NCBI GenBank assembly: GCA_040508545.1
Contig: JBEVMR010000116.1
Location: 5,388 to 69,387 of the forward strand
Length of the DNA stretch: 64,000 nt
Direction of reading: 5' to 3'
Source: VRUE01 sp040508545
GTDB taxonomy: Bacteria > Actinomycetota > Thermoleophilia > Solirubrobacterales > 70-9
The notes beneath the pieces were generated by a model, which was given only the letters and a program-made list of their open reading frames with translations, did not search any database and had not been told where the DNA came from. Below, in pieces: positions 9,318-18,741 of this stretch (positions within the stretch are counted from its first letter, which is position 1; every line of letters begins with the position of its first letter). The translations under genes were made by a program, and so were the position numbers.

Positions 9318-10592
9318 GTGAAGGGCCTTTCCAGATTCAAACGAGGCTTTGCCTCGACCTTTGCCCTCGATGTCGTGTCGCGCGGGCTCAGCGCCCTGAC
9401 GCTGATCCTGCTGCTGCGCGCGCTCTCGGTGGAGAACTTCGCCTTCATCGTGCTGCTGCTCAACGTCGGCCAGTTCCTCGGCAGCGCCGCGACCGGGGGC
9501 ATCCGCCTGCGCTACACCCGGCTCGAGGCGGAGCGGGTCTCCCGCGGCGACGAGGAGCCCTCGGCCTTCCACGCGACCATGCGCAGCGGCACCGGCCTGA
9601 TCCTCGCCGCCGGGATTCTCGGCATCGCCGGGGCGTCCGTGCTCGGCGTCGGCAGCGGCAGCGAACGACTTGCCTTCGTCGCGATCGCCACGGCCTACAC
9701 GCTAGGCAGCGCCAGCATCGAAATGGTGGTCTTCCACTACCAGGCCCAGCTCGCCTTCACCCGTGCCGGCCTGCTGCAGGTGGCGCGCAGCGCGGTGCAG
9801 CTGGTCGTCGCCGTGGCGGCGACGGCTGGCCTGCTCGAGTCGGGCGAGGTGATCGGGCTCTACTTTGCCGTCGCGGTTGGCCTGATCGCGCTTATCACCG
9901 CCGTGCCGCTTGCCCGCGCGACCCGAGGCGCCACCCGCGGCCTCGAGGGCCGCTTCGGCTTCGGGCGCGAGACTGCGGCGCTGACCCTCTACTCGATGGC
10001 CTCCGCGGGCTGGGCCTATCTCGATCTCTTCATCGTGGCGGCGCTGCTGGGCGACGTCGCGGTCGCCGCCTACGGCGCAGCGCTGCGCTACGTCTCGATC
10101 GTCCTCGGCCCCGTGCCGGCGATGGTGTCCGTGCTGCGCGTGCGAACCGCCCAGCGCGACATGGTCGACTCCGACGAGGCCCAGATCGCGATGATGAAGC
10201 GCTGGGCGCGGCAGGCGGGGCCGCCGACCTTTGCGATCCTCGCCGTGGCCGCGATCGTGGCGATCTGGGCGATCCCGCTAGTCGACGGCGGTCGCTACCC
10301 GGACTCGGTGCCGATCTTCCAGGTGCTGCTGGTGACCGCGTTCGCGCAGCTGCTTACCCTGCCCAACTCGAGCCTCTTGATCGCGCAGGAGCGCTACACC
10401 TCGCTCGCCTGGGTCAACACCGCCGCGGTCGCGCTGAACGTGGTCGCGGCGACGATCGCCGCCGAGCTCTTCGGCGTGATCGGGATCGCGGTCGCCGGGG
10501 CCCTGGTCACGATCGGCCAGGTGTCCACTGTCACCTTCCTCGCCGCCAACCCTCCGCAACGAGACGATGAGCAAGCTACGGCGCCTGCGTGA
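9318..10592 (+). CDS. Wzx-like polysaccharide flippase (MOP superfamily)
   Basis: This 424-residue integral membrane protein has about twelve hydrophobic segments and the usual opening of lipopolysaccharide biosynthesis flippases (GFASTFALDVVSRGLSALTL, then LLLNVGQFLGSAATGG). The likely role is moving undecaprenyl-linked repeat units across the membrane. The start is a GTG 65 bases from the divergent glycosyltransferase start. The 3' end overlaps the heparinase-like gene by 26 bases. Length and topology agree with Wzx proteins; the sequence alone does not tell which polymer it serves, but it is the only flippase candidate among these genes. Confidence 0.88.
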   Translation: MKGLSRFKRGFASTFALDVVSRGLSALTLILLLRALSVENFAFIVLLLNVGQFLGSAATGGIRLRYTRLEAERVSRGDEEPSAFHATMRSGTGLILAAGILGIAGASVLGVGSGSERLAFVAIATAYTLGSASIEMVVFHYQAQLAFTRAGLLQVARSAVQLVVAVAATAGLLESGEVIGLYFAVAVGLIALITAVPLARATRGATRGLEGRFGFGRETAALTLYSMASAGWAYLDLFIVAALLGDVAVAAYGAALRYVSIVLGPVPAMVSVLRVRTAQRDMVDSDEAQIAMMKRWARQAGPPTFAILAVAAIVAIWAIPLVDGGRYPDSVPIFQVLLVTAFAQLLTLPNSSLLIAQERYTSLAWVNTAAVALNVVAATIAAELFGVIGIAVAGALVTIGQVSTVTFLAANPPQRDDEQATAPA

Positions 10593-12465
10593 AGTCGGCC
10601 CGGCCGGGGCGCTGCGCGCCGCCGTCAGGCGCGTGCGAACGCGCCTGCAGGGGCTGCGCCTGGACCGGGCACGACGCCGCCGGCCGCTGAGCGCGACGCC
10701 GGACGAAGTGAGGACCGCCCTGGGCGGCCTTTCGCTGGCGGAGGCGCTGCGCGGCCCCGCATTGGCGGCGCTCCCCACGGTCGCGGCCTACGAGCGCTTG
10801 CTGGCGGGGCTGGGCGAGGACGGCCGGCGCCTGCTGCTCGAGCGAGCCGACGCCGTCGCCGCCCACCGCTTCGACCTGCTCGGCTCGGGCCCAGTCGAGC
10901 TCGGCGCCGAGATCGACTGGAGCCAGGACTTCAAGTCCGGGAGGCGCTGGCCGCTGAAGCACAGCCTCTTGATCGAGGCCTTCTATTTCGACGACTCCGA
11001 CATCAAGGTCCCCTGGGAGCTGTCACGGTGCCAGCACCTGCCGCTGCTCGCTGCGGCTTTCAAGCTCAGCGGCGACCGCCGCTACCTGGACGAGCTCGGT
11101 GCGCAGCTGACCGGCTGGATCGAGTCCAACCCGGTCGAACTGGGCCCCAACTGGATCTGCACGATGGACGTCGCGATCCGCGCGGCGAACTGGGTGGCGG
11201 CGCTGGCGCTCTGTGGCGAGGCGGCCGCCGCTGAGCCTTGGGCCGAGCCGGTGGCCGCGAGCCTGCTCCTGCACGGGCGCTACATCCGCAGCCACCTCGA
11301 GACCGCCGAGGCGCGGACCAACCACTACCTCTCCGACGTCGCCGGCCTGATCGTCGTCGCGGCGCCGTTCTCACGCGGCGAGGAGGGCGCTGCCTGGGGA
11401 CGCTGGGCAGTCGACGAGCTGATCGCCGAGATGGATCACCAGGTGCGCGAGGACGGCTGCGGCCACGAGGCCTCGATCCCCTACCACCGCTTGGTCTCCG
11501 AACTGTTCATCTGCGGCACCCGGGCGGGCGAATCACTGCGCCCGGGGGCCTTTCCCGGCTGGTACCAGGAGCGGCTGGGCCGGATGCTCGACTTCGCCGC
11601 CGCCTACACGCGGCCGGACGGCCTGGCGCCGCAGATCGGCGACAACGACGACGGCCGCTTCCTCCCCCTGGACGAGTACGGCAGCGGCGACTTCCGCTCC
11701 CACCTTCACCTCTTCGGCCAGGCCGAGCGGCCCTATGAGCCCCCCACTCGATCGATCTCCTTCCCGGCGGGCGGCTACTACACGATGCGCCATGGCGATC
11801 TCTACGCTCTCGTGCGCTGCGGCGACACCGGCGTCTACGGCGTCGGCGGCCATGCCCATAACGACCAGCTCTCCTTCGAGCTCAGCTACGGCCAGACGCC
11901 GCTGATCGAGGACCCCGGCGTCGGCACCTACTACGAGAGCGAAGACGAGCGGCTGCGTTTCCGCTCGACCGGCTTCCACTCCACCCTCCGCATCGACGGG
12001 GGCGAGCAAAACGAGCTTCCCGCCTATCCGCGCTTCCCGCTCGGCAACCGCAGCCGCGCCGAAGCGGTCGAGTGGGCAGCCGAGCCGGGGCGAACCACCT
12101 TCAGCGGCCGCCACCATGGCTTCGAGGCGCTGCCGGCGCCGGCGCTGCACGAACGCCGCCTCGAGCTCGACGGCGGCGGCCGTGAGCTGACGATCGCCGA
12201 CACGGTCAGCAGCGACGCCGGGCACCAGCTCGATTGGGCCTTTCCGCTCGGCCCCTGCCACGACGTCAGCATCCGCGACGGGATCGCCGTCGCCGAGCTC
12301 GGCGACGTCCGTCTCTCGATCGCGGTCGAGGGAGCGGAGCTGTCGATCGAGGACGGCGCCTACTCGCCCGCCTACGGCGTGATCGAACCGAGGCCCTTCG
12401 TCACCGCCCGGGGCCGCAGCGCCGCAGGGCGCCACACGACGACGATCCGCCTCCGGGTCGATTGA
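10567..12465 (+). CDS. Heparinase II/III family protein
   Basis: This 632-residue protein has an N-terminal alpha/alpha-toroid of about 390 residues (NWICTMDVAIRAANWVAAL, TNHYLSDVAGLIVVA, DGCGHEASIPYHRLV) followed by a C-terminal beta-sandwich that starts near residue 400 and includes GGYYTMRHGDLYAL and GGHAHNDQLSFELSYG near residue 428. The H-x-H-x-D-Q block and the TNHYLSD Asn-His-Tyr are the residues expected in heparinase II/III-type lyases. No signal peptide is visible, which is common for members inside exopolysaccharide clusters, where they are thought to act in modification or turnover of the polymer. The start codon ATG at 10567 lies inside the flippase gene, indicating coupled translation. 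Confidence 0.9.
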   Translation: MSKLRRLREVGPAGALRAAVRRVRTRLQGLRLDRARRRRPLSATPDEVRTALGGLSLAEALRGPALAALPTVAAYERLLAGLGEDGRRLLLERADAVAAHRFDLLGSGPVELGAEIDWSQDFKSGRRWPLKHSLLIEAFYFDDSDIKVPWELSRCQHLPLLAAAFKLSGDRRYLDELGAQLTGWIESNPVELGPNWICTMDVAIRAANWVAALALCGEAAAAEPWAEPVAASLLLHGRYIRSHLETAEARTNHYLSDVAGLIVVAAPFSRGEEGAAWGRWAVDELIAEMDHQVREDGCGHEASIPYHRLVSELFICGTRAGESLRPGAFPGWYQERLGRMLDFAAAYTRPDGLAPQIGDNDDGRFLPLDEYGSGDFRSHLHLFGQAERPYEPPTRSISFPAGGYYTMRHGDLYALVRCGDTGVYGVGGHAHNDQLSFELSYGQTPLIEDPGVGTYYESEDERLRFRSTGFHSTLRIDGGEQNELPAYPRFPLGNRSRAEAVEWAAEPGRTTFSGRHHGFEALPAPALHERRLELDGGGRELTIADTVSSDAGHQLDWAFPLGPCHDVSIRDGIAVAELGDVRLSIAVEGAELSIEDGAYSPAYGVIEPRPFVTARGRSAAGRHTTTIRLRVD

Positions 12466-12485
12466 CCCCGCGCTCCGGGCGTGCC

Positions 12486-13607
12486 TTATTCGCGCAGCAG
12501 CGCGTAGGCGTAGAGCAGCCAGCCGAGGTGGTAGGAGCGGCACTCGCGCAGCGGTTCGAGCTCCTCCGCTGCAGCCACGGTCTGGTCGCTGACGGACCCA
12601 GGCCGCAGTGAGCGAGCGACCGTGCGGTAGAAGTTCGCGCGGCTGATCCCGAAGGGCGCGTCAGCGTCGCTGCCGACCCGTTGGATGTTGCGGCAGATGA
12701 AGGGCGGCTGCTCGTCGACCAGCGAGAGCGAGAGCTCGTTGCGGCCGTCGAGCCATTCGACGCCCAACGTCAGGGCCTCTCGGTAGGAGCCCTCACCGAG
12801 TTGTTCGACCGGCACCAGGCCCATGAACGCCATCCCGTCCTGGTGCACCGAGTAGACCGGGTAGCCCTCGAGCACCGTCGCGTTGCTCGGGGCGTAGAGC
12901 CACCACCACTGACCGAACGAGCCCTGCGCCTCGACCAGGTGCTCGGCCGTCTGCCGCAGCGCAGGCGAGGGCGACTCGCCGCGAATCGAGTAGAGGGAGG
13001 CGAGGCCGAGCAGCGGGTAGACCTGTGAGGCGAAGCTGGTGATCCGCGAGCCGAGCATCGTGCGCAGGCCCGAGGGGCGCTGCGGCATCGCCCGGAAGAC
13101 CCGCGAGCTGGCGGAGTGGCGGCCGAGCAACTCGCTGGCGCAGCGCCCGGCCAGGTCGAGCGCCGCGTCGCGAACCTCGGGGAAGGCCTCGGCGCCCGCG
13201 GTCAAGCCGCGCAGCACCTGCCCCAGCGCAGCGCTCTCGGCCCCCTCGATGTCGAGCGAGCGCTCGAGCGCGCCGACCAGGCCCGGGGAGCGCTTGTCGC
13301 CGGCGATCGCCCCCGCCCACAGCGTCGTCGACAGCAGCGGCGCGCCGTGGTCGGCCTCACAGACTCCGTGCAGCGCATCGAGCGCCTTGCCAACCGGGAC
13401 GACGCTCTCCGGCGCGACCAGGGGCTGGCTGAGGATCCCGACCATCGAGGCGGCCGAGTAGTAGGGGTTCTCGCCGCGGTTGACGAGGCGGTCGCCCTGA
13501 GGCAGCGCCTTCTGCGAGAACAGGTTGGAGCGCTCGTCGTACATCTGTGGCAGCGCTCTCAGCGCGGTGCCGGCAAGCTCTTCCATACGGGTCTCGACCT
13601 CGATCAC
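12486..13607 (-). CDS. Uncharacterised, mostly helical protein in exopolysaccharide locus
   Basis: This protein of about 373 residues is not one I recognise. It is rich in Ala, Leu and Ser and reads as a series of helices with small loops (ENPYYSAASMVGILSQP, STTLWAGAIAGDKRSPG, QWWWLYAPSNATVLEGYP, PPFICRNIQRVG). Aromatic clusters such as QWWWLY, and its position between a heparinase-like gene and a CelD-like acyltransferase, would fit an alpha-toroid carbohydrate-active fold, but that is inference. There is no signal peptide. The start is taken as the GTG at 13607; a GTG at 13622 is possible, and an ATG lies farther in at 13586. It is divergent from the next gene with only 22 bases between starts. 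Confidence 0.7.
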   Translation of the reverse strand: MIEVETRMEELAGTALRALPQMYDERSNLFSQKALPQGDRLVNRGENPYYSAASMVGILSQPLVAPESVVPVGKALDALHGVCEADHGAPLLSTTLWAGAIAGDKRSPGLVGALERSLDIEGAESAALGQVLRGLTAGAEAFPEVRDAALDLAGRCASELLGRHSASSRVFRAMPQRPSGLRTMLGSRITSFASQVYPLLGLASLYSIRGESPSPALRQTAEHLVEAQGSFGQWWWLYAPSNATVLEGYPVYSVHQDGMAFMGLVPVEQLGEGSYREALTLGVEWLDGRNELSLSLVDEQPPFICRNIQRVGSDADAPFGISRANFYRTVARSLRPGSVSDQTVAAAEELEPLRECRSYHLGWLLYAYALLRE

Positions 13608-13629
13608 GGCGCGAACATACACTCCGCCC

Positions 13630-14685
13630 GTGTCGAGTTGCGAGCCGATCGCCGACTTCGAGGCGGGGCGGGACGAGTGGAGCGACCTTGCCGAGCGCTC
13701 TGGAAGCGTCTTTGCCACCTGGGAGTGGGCCACTGCCTGGTGGCGTCACTTCGGCGAGGGTAGCGAGCAGGCCCTGCTGCGCTGCTCGGGTGAGGACGGC
13801 AGGCCCTTCGCGATCCTGCCGCTCTGCCGCTCGCGGCGGGGGCCGCTGCAGATCCTCCGCTTCATCGGCTACGGGCCCGGCGACATGCTCGGCCCGGTCT
13901 GCGCTCCGGCCGATCGCGAGGCGGCAGGCCATGCCCTGCGCGACGCACTCGCCGACGGCAGCGCCGGCCCCTGCAACTTGCTCTTGGCCGAGCGCCTGCC
14001 GGTCGGTGCCCTAGGCGAGGCGCTGGGCGGACGGCACCTGCAGCGAGAGGCCAGCCCCGAGATGGAGATCGGCGGTCGAAGCTGGGAGGAGTTCGTCGCC
14101 GCGCAGAGCCGCAACATGAAGGAAAAGCTGCGGCGCAACACCCGCAAGCTCGAAAAGCAGCACGAGCTGAGCTTCCGCCTCTGCGATGACCCCGACCGGC
14201 TGCAGGGCGACCTCGACACGCTGATCCGGCTGCACCGGGCGCGCTGGGGCGAGGGCGAAGGCGCTTTCCAGCGCGAGCAGGTCGTCGCCTTTCACCACGA
14301 CTTCGCCGCGGCGGCGCTGGCGCGCGGCTGGTTGCGCCTCTGGATCATGGAGATCGACGGCGAGCCGGCCGCTGCCTGGTACGGCTACCGCTTCGGCGGC
14401 GCCGAATGCTTCTACCAGTCGGGCCGCGACCCAAGCTTCGACCGCTTCTCGATCGGATTCCTGATGCTGATGCGGACGGTGCAGGCGGCCTTCGAGGACG
14501 GCCTCGACCGCTACGCCTTCCTGCGCGGCGACGAGCCCTACAAGGATCGCCTCGCCGAATCGGACCCCGGATTGGAAACCCGTGCCCTGGGCCGGGGAGC
14601 GCTGGGGTCGGCGGTCGTCGGGCTCGGCGGGCGGGCACTGGGCTCCCAGCGCGTCCGCCAGCGCGTGGCAGATGCAATGCGTTAG
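13630..14685 (+). CDS. CelD/BioF2-like GNAT-fold acyltransferase
   Basis: This 351-residue protein matches the double-GNAT 'acetyltransferase domain' family (Acetyltransf_6, FemAB-like). The characteristic start is FATWEWATAWWRHFG, then ILPLCRSRRGPLQILRFIG, a basic helix SRNMKEKLRRNTRKLEKQ, and the C-terminal core WIMEIDGEPAAAWYGYRFGG, FYQSGRDPSFDRFSIG and YAFLRGDEPYKDRLAE. Members acylate or aminoacylate sugars or peptides and are common in exopolysaccharide clusters. The GTG at 13630 is chosen because the family N-terminus begins right after it; a longer frame upstream would run through the divergent gene. Two more paralogs lie in tandem at 16605-18745. The acyl donor is unknown. Confidence 0.85.
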   Translation: MSSCEPIADFEAGRDEWSDLAERSGSVFATWEWATAWWRHFGEGSEQALLRCSGEDGRPFAILPLCRSRRGPLQILRFIGYGPGDMLGPVCAPADREAAGHALRDALADGSAGPCNLLLAERLPVGALGEALGGRHLQREASPEMEIGGRSWEEFVAAQSRNMKEKLRRNTRKLEKQHELSFRLCDDPDRLQGDLDTLIRLHRARWGEGEGAFQREQVVAFHHDFAAAALARGWLRLWIMEIDGEPAAAWYGYRFGGAECFYQSGRDPSFDRFSIGFLMLMRTVQAAFEDGLDRYAFLRGDEPYKDRLAESDPGLETRALGRGALGSAVVGLGGRALGSQRVRQRVADAMR

Positions 14686-14733
14686 GCCGGGCTAAAGGAC
14701 ACCGGTCCACCTGCCGACCTAGACTGCCAGCGC

Positions 14734-15981
14734 ATGAAGATCGGAATCGTCGGACTCGGATACGTAGGACTCCCCCTCGCCGTCGCCTTCGCGGAGGCGG
14801 GGCACGAGGTGATCGGCCTCGATGCCGATCAGCGCAAGATCGACGCGCTCAACGAAGGGCGCAGCTACATAGAGGACATCCCCAGCCCCTCCCTCGAGCC
14901 GCTGGGCGACCTTCTGCGGGCAACTCCGCGCCACGCCGACCTCGCCTCCTGCAACGCACTGATCATCTGCGTGCCGACGCCGCTGACCAGCTCGCGCGAG
15001 CCCGACCTCACCTACCTGCTGGAAGCGGCCACGGGCCTCTCGCAGGTACTCCAGCCCGAGCAGCTCGTGGTGCTCGAGTCGACCACCTACCCCGGGACCA
15101 CCCGCGATCGCCTGGTGCCGATCCTCGAGGAGTCGGGGATGTCGGCCGGCCGCGACTTCCACCTCGCCTTCTCACCCGAGCGGATCGACCCGGGCCGCAC
15201 CGACTACACCGTCCGCACCACGCCCAAGCTCGTCGGCGGCCTGACCGAGGCGTGCACCGAGCGAGCCCGCGACCTCTACAGCCTGATCTGCGACCAGGTC
15301 GTCGTCCTCTCCAGCCCCGAGACGGCGGAGCTGGCAAAGCTGCTCGAGAACATCTTCCGCTCGGTCAACATCGCCCTCGTCAACGAGATGGCCCAGCTCT
15401 GCGACCGGCTCGGCATCGACATCTGGGAGGTCGTCGACGCTGCCGCGACCAAGCCTTTCGGCTTCATGCGCTTCGACCCGGGGCCGGGAATGGGGGGCCA
15501 CTGCCTGCCAGTCGACCCCTTCTACCTCGCCTTCAAGGCCCGCGAGCACGACTTCTACCCCGAGTTCATCGAGCTTGCCGGCAAAGTCAACCAGGCCCAG
15601 CCGGCCTTCTGCGCCGAGCGCGTCCAGCGCGCCCTCAACGACGCCGGCAAGGCGGTCAACGGGGCCAACATCATGCTCCTCGGGGTCAGCTACAAGGCCG
15701 GCATCGGCGACGTCCGCGAGTCCCCCTCGCTGAAAATCATCCAGCACCTCCAGGAGCTGGGTGGCAACGTCTCCTACCACGACCCCCACGTCCCCTCGCT
15801 CAGGGAGTCAGGACTGTCCTCCGTCGACCTGGCGGAGGGCCTGGCAAGCGCGGATCTGGTGGCGATCGTCACCCCCCACCCGGAGATCGACTACAAGGAC
15901 GTGGTCGCCTCCGCTCCGTTGGTCGTCGACTTCCGCGGGGTCACCCGCGGCATCGAGGCCGACAACCTGGTCCTCCTCTAG
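14734..15981 (+). CDS. Nucleotide-sugar 6-dehydrogenase (UDP-GlcNAc/UDP-glucose dehydrogenase family)
   Basis: This 415-residue NAD-dependent enzyme oxidises the C6 alcohol of a UDP-sugar to a uronic acid, supplying an acidic sugar for the polymer. The Rossmann motif GLGYVGLPLAVAFAEAG lies at residues 7-23, the central domain has AFSPERIDPG and ETAELAKLLENIFRSVNIA, and the catalytic cysteine is in GMGGHCLPVDPFYL (about Cys257). FSPERIDPG and the closeness to WbpA/WecC-type proteins favour an N-acetylhexosamine substrate over plain glucose, but both are possible. A 10-11-base inverted repeat containing the stop codon separates it from the convergent MaoC gene. A uronic acid product would fit the lyase-type genes nearby. 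Confidence 0.93.
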   Translation: MKIGIVGLGYVGLPLAVAFAEAGHEVIGLDADQRKIDALNEGRSYIEDIPSPSLEPLGDLLRATPRHADLASCNALIICVPTPLTSSREPDLTYLLEAATGLSQVLQPEQLVVLESTTYPGTTRDRLVPILEESGMSAGRDFHLAFSPERIDPGRTDYTVRTTPKLVGGLTEACTERARDLYSLICDQVVVLSSPETAELAKLLENIFRSVNIALVNEMAQLCDRLGIDIWEVVDAAATKPFGFMRFDPGPGMGGHCLPVDPFYLAFKAREHDFYPEFIELAGKVNQAQPAFCAERVQRALNDAGKAVNGANIMLLGVSYKAGIGDVRESPSLKIIQHLQELGGNVSYHDPHVPSLRESGLSSVDLAEGLASADLVAIVTPHPEIDYKDVVASAPLVVDFRGVTRGIEADNLVLL

Positions 15982-16003
15982 ACCCGCGAGGATCTAGAGG
16001 AGG
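15972..16003. terminator. Bidirectional hairpin between convergent genes
   Basis: Arms CCTCCTCTAGA and TCTAGAGGAGG form an 11-base perfect stem with a 10-base loop. The stem covers the dehydrogenase stop codon and ends 10 bases before the MaoC gene stop. It probably ends transcription from both sides, though no U-run follows. Confidence 0.6.
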
Positions 16004-16013
16004 CGGAGTTGCG

Positions 16014-16532
16014 CTACTCGCCCGGCTCGCGCCGCGGCACGAGGACCAGCCGCTTGAACTCGGCGACGAGGACGCCGTCCTGGTTGAGCACGCGGGTGTG
16101 GACCTTGACCACGCCGCGGTCGGGCTTCGATTTCGAGGGCTTGACCTCGAGCACCTCGGTCTCGCAGAAGAGCGTGTCGCCGTGGAAGACGGGGTTGGGA
16201 TGGCTGAGCTCTTCGGTCGCCAGGTTGGCGATCGCCTTGCCGGAGACGTCGGAGACGGACATGCCCAAGGCCAGCGAGTAGACCAGCGGCCCGACGACGA
16301 CGTTGCGGCCCTGCTGGGACTGCTTGGCGTAGACGTCGTTGAGGTGCAGCGGGTGGTGGTTCATCGTGATCAGGCAGAAGAGGTGGTCGTCGGACTCGGT
16401 CACCGTCTTCGCCGGCCAGTGCTTGTAGACGGCGCCGACCTCGAACTCCTCGAGGTAGCGGCCGTAGCTGTGCGCGCCGGACGCCTCGCGCTCGGCCTGG
16501 TCGGTGGTCAGCTCGTACTTCTCGTCGCTCAT
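16014..16532 (-). CDS. MaoC family hydratase/dehydratase
   Basis: This 172-residue single hot-dog-fold protein has the MaoC pattern: YLEEFEVGAVYKH, KTVTESDDHLFCLITMNHHPLH (the Asp/His catalytic region), then VVVGPLVYSLALGMSV and FHGDTLFCETEVLEVKPS. It should hydrate or dehydrate a CoA- or ACP-bound acyl chain. A Shine-Dalgarno-like AAGGAGACGAGG precedes the ATG. Small MaoC proteins of this type are often partners of HpcH/CitE lyases, including mesaconyl-type C4/C5-CoA hydratases, and a malyl-CoA lyase-like gene lies at 31386; that functional link is inference. It is separated by 72 bases from the end of the six-gene operon to its right and may be read with it. Confidence 0.85.
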   Translation of the reverse strand: MSDEKYELTTDQAEREASGAHSYGRYLEEFEVGAVYKHWPAKTVTESDDHLFCLITMNHHPLHLNDVYAKQSQQGRNVVVGPLVYSLALGMSVSDVSGKAIANLATEELSHPNPVFHGDTLFCETEVLEVKPSKSKPDRGVVKVHTRVLNQDGVLVAEFKRLVLVPRREPGE

Positions 16533-16604
16533 CTGGTGATCCTCGTCTCCTTGGGGTTTGCGGCGCGGAATCCTAGTCGGCCGTCCCTCCCCGGGGGCGT
16601 CCCG

Positions 16605-17675
16605 TCAGGCAGAGCCGGCGAAGCGGTGGTGGATGCGGCGCAGGCGTGGCCGCAACACAGACCGGTAGGAGTACTTGGCCAACCCGGCCGGGTTGCGGCG
16701 GTAGCCGCGCAGTGTGAAGTGCGATCGCTGGCCGGTGGCGAGCTTGTCCTTCCACTCGGTCCGTTCGCCGAGCAGCTCGTAGGCCCCGATCCCCCGCTCG
16801 AAGCAGTGCTCGACGATCGAGAGCTGGAGCACCAGGCCGGGCACGAGCTTGCGGAAACGCTCGTCGTAACCCGCCTTGAGCGAGTAGAGCCGGCCGCCTT
16901 GCTCGATGCAGAGGCTGAAGACGACCAACTCGCCGTCGAGCTCTACGCGGCTCAGCCGCAGCTCTCCGCGGGCATCGAAGCAGGCCGCGATCTCCCGGTA
17001 GAAGGCCTCGGTCTCCGGCTGGGAGACGATCGCGGTGCCGGCACTCCCCTTCCAGCCGCTGGCCTCGAGCGCGAGGCCGCGTGAGAGCTCTGCCTCCAGA
17101 TCGGCCGGCGCCTTAGCTATCTCGAAGCTCGCCTCGAAGTCCTTTTCCATTTTGCGGTGGTAGCGCCGCAGGCGTTTCTTCCAGCTCGCGTGATTCGCCT
17201 TCACCCAGGCATCGAGCTCACCGCTGGTGTCGACGATCGGCGAGACGCTGCCGGGCTCGAATAGCCCGACCATCCCGGCCCGGCGCATGCCGGCGGTGAG
17301 GTGCTCGAGACTGGGATCGCCGTCGGGAAGCTCGACCAGCTCGATCGCCCCCACGTCCTGCAGGGCCGCGTCGATCAGCGCGTCCATCGCCTCTGGACTG
17401 CGGGCGAGAGGGCGGAAGAAGCAGGAGTGGACGTTGGCCATCGCTTCGAGCCGCCGGCCGTCGCGGATCAGCGGCAACACCCCCGCAAGGGCGCCGTCTT
17501 CTCGGACCGTGCATATCGCAAGCTGCCCGGCACTCCCGCCGAAAGCGGCCAGCCAGGCCATGTGCCAGCAGTGCAGGTCGAAGGGCCGTGAGTTGCGGGT
17601 CACGAGCGCGTCCCACTCGGCAGCAAGCGCGGCGAGGCGGGCGACCTCGGCCACCCACTCCACCGTGAAGGTCAC
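16605..17675 (-). CDS. CelD/BioF2-like GNAT-fold acyltransferase, tandem copy 2
   Basis: This 356-residue protein is a paralog of the gene immediately upstream; they share RPFDLHCW, the EGDPSLE/DGDPSLEHL block, a basic KRLRRYHRKMEKDFEASFEI helix, EASGWKGSAGTAI, FYREIAACF, SLKAGYDERFRKLVPGLVLQ and a C-terminal YELLGERTEWKDKLATG. These are features of the Acetyltransf_6/FemAB-like double GNAT fold. It would transfer an acyl or aminoacyl group to an unknown acceptor. The start is the GTG at 17675, which overlaps the upstream stop in a GTGA junction and gives a length equal to its paralog; an open frame farther upstream is read-through over the paralog and is not coding. It is the last gene of the operon. 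Confidence 0.87.
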   Translation of the reverse strand: MTFTVEWVAEVARLAALAAEWDALVTRNSRPFDLHCWHMAWLAAFGGSAGQLAICTVREDGALAGVLPLIRDGRRLEAMANVHSCFFRPLARSPEAMDALIDAALQDVGAIELVELPDGDPSLEHLTAGMRRAGMVGLFEPGSVSPIVDTSGELDAWVKANHASWKKRLRRYHRKMEKDFEASFEIAKAPADLEAELSRGLALEASGWKGSAGTAIVSQPETEAFYREIAACFDARGELRLSRVELDGELVVFSLCIEQGGRLYSLKAGYDERFRKLVPGLVLQLSIVEHCFERGIGAYELLGERTEWKDKLATGQRSHFTLRGYRRNPAGLAKYSYRSVLRPRLRRIHHRFAGSA

Positions 17676-18741
17676 GACTGTTTGTCCTTGAGACGCCGGT
17701 AAGCGCTTTTGAGGCGCGGCCTCAACACCGTCCTGTAGGTATACCTGCCGAGGCCGATTGGGTTGCGGCGATAGGCGCGGAGGTTGACGTGGGGGCGCTT
17801 CGAGGTCGCGAACTTGGCCTTCCACTCGCTCTCGGTGCCAAGCAGCTCGTGCGAGCGCAGGCCCTGCTCGAAGCAGTGCTCGATGATCGAGAGGCGCATC
17901 ACCAAGCCCGGCGCCAGGCGGCGAAAGTCCTCGTCGAAGCCGGTCTTCAGCAGGTAGAGGCGGCTGCCGTGCAGGACGCAAAGGTCGAACGCGGCCTCGC
18001 GCCCGTCGAGGCGGATCCGGCTGAACCGCAGCTCGTCGCGGTCGGCAAAGCTGCGGGCGACCTCGCGGTAGAAAGCCTCGGTCTGGGGGGATGACGTGAT
18101 TGCCGTGCCGGCCTGCCCCTTCCAACCGCTCGCCTCGACCTCGAAGCCCTCGTTCAGCTCTCGCTCCAGGTCCGTGGGCGGCACGACGATCTCGAACTCG
18201 GCCTCGTGGTCGCGCCCCATCTTGCGCCGGAAGCGCTCCAGCGGCGCCCCCCAGCGCTTCTTGCTCTGCTTGCGCCAGGCTTCGAAGTCGCCGTCGGTCT
18301 CGACCAACGGCGAGGCATAAGCCGCTTCGACCAGCGGCAGCATCGAGGCGCGACGGGCGCCGGCCGACAGCGATTCGAGACTGGGATCGCCCTCCGGCAG
18401 GGAAATCAGCTCGACCTCGCGGCGGCCGCGCTCCATCGTCGCCGCAACCAAGGCTTCCATCGCCTCCTCGTCGCGCGCCAGGGGTCGAAACGAGGGCGTG
18501 TGGGCGTTGGCGAGGGCGCGGATGCCACTGTCGCCACCCAGCAAAGGGAAAGCCCCAACCAGCTCGCCGTCACGGCGCGCCGTGCAAATCGCGAGCTCGG
18601 CGTCCTCGCCGAAAGCGCGCCACCAGGCCTGGTACCAGCAATGCAGGTCGAAGGGCCGCGTCTCCTCGGGGAGTGCCGAGTCCCACTCGCTGGCCAGCTC
18701 CTCGAAATGTCGTGAGCTCTCGACCCACCCGATGTCGAGGC

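Noticed and set aside
17676..18125. Longer N-terminus for the second CelD-like acyltransferase
   Set aside because: The open frame continues upstream through its paralog, but the GTGA junction at 17675 gives equal lengths for both copies and the family N-terminus starts there.
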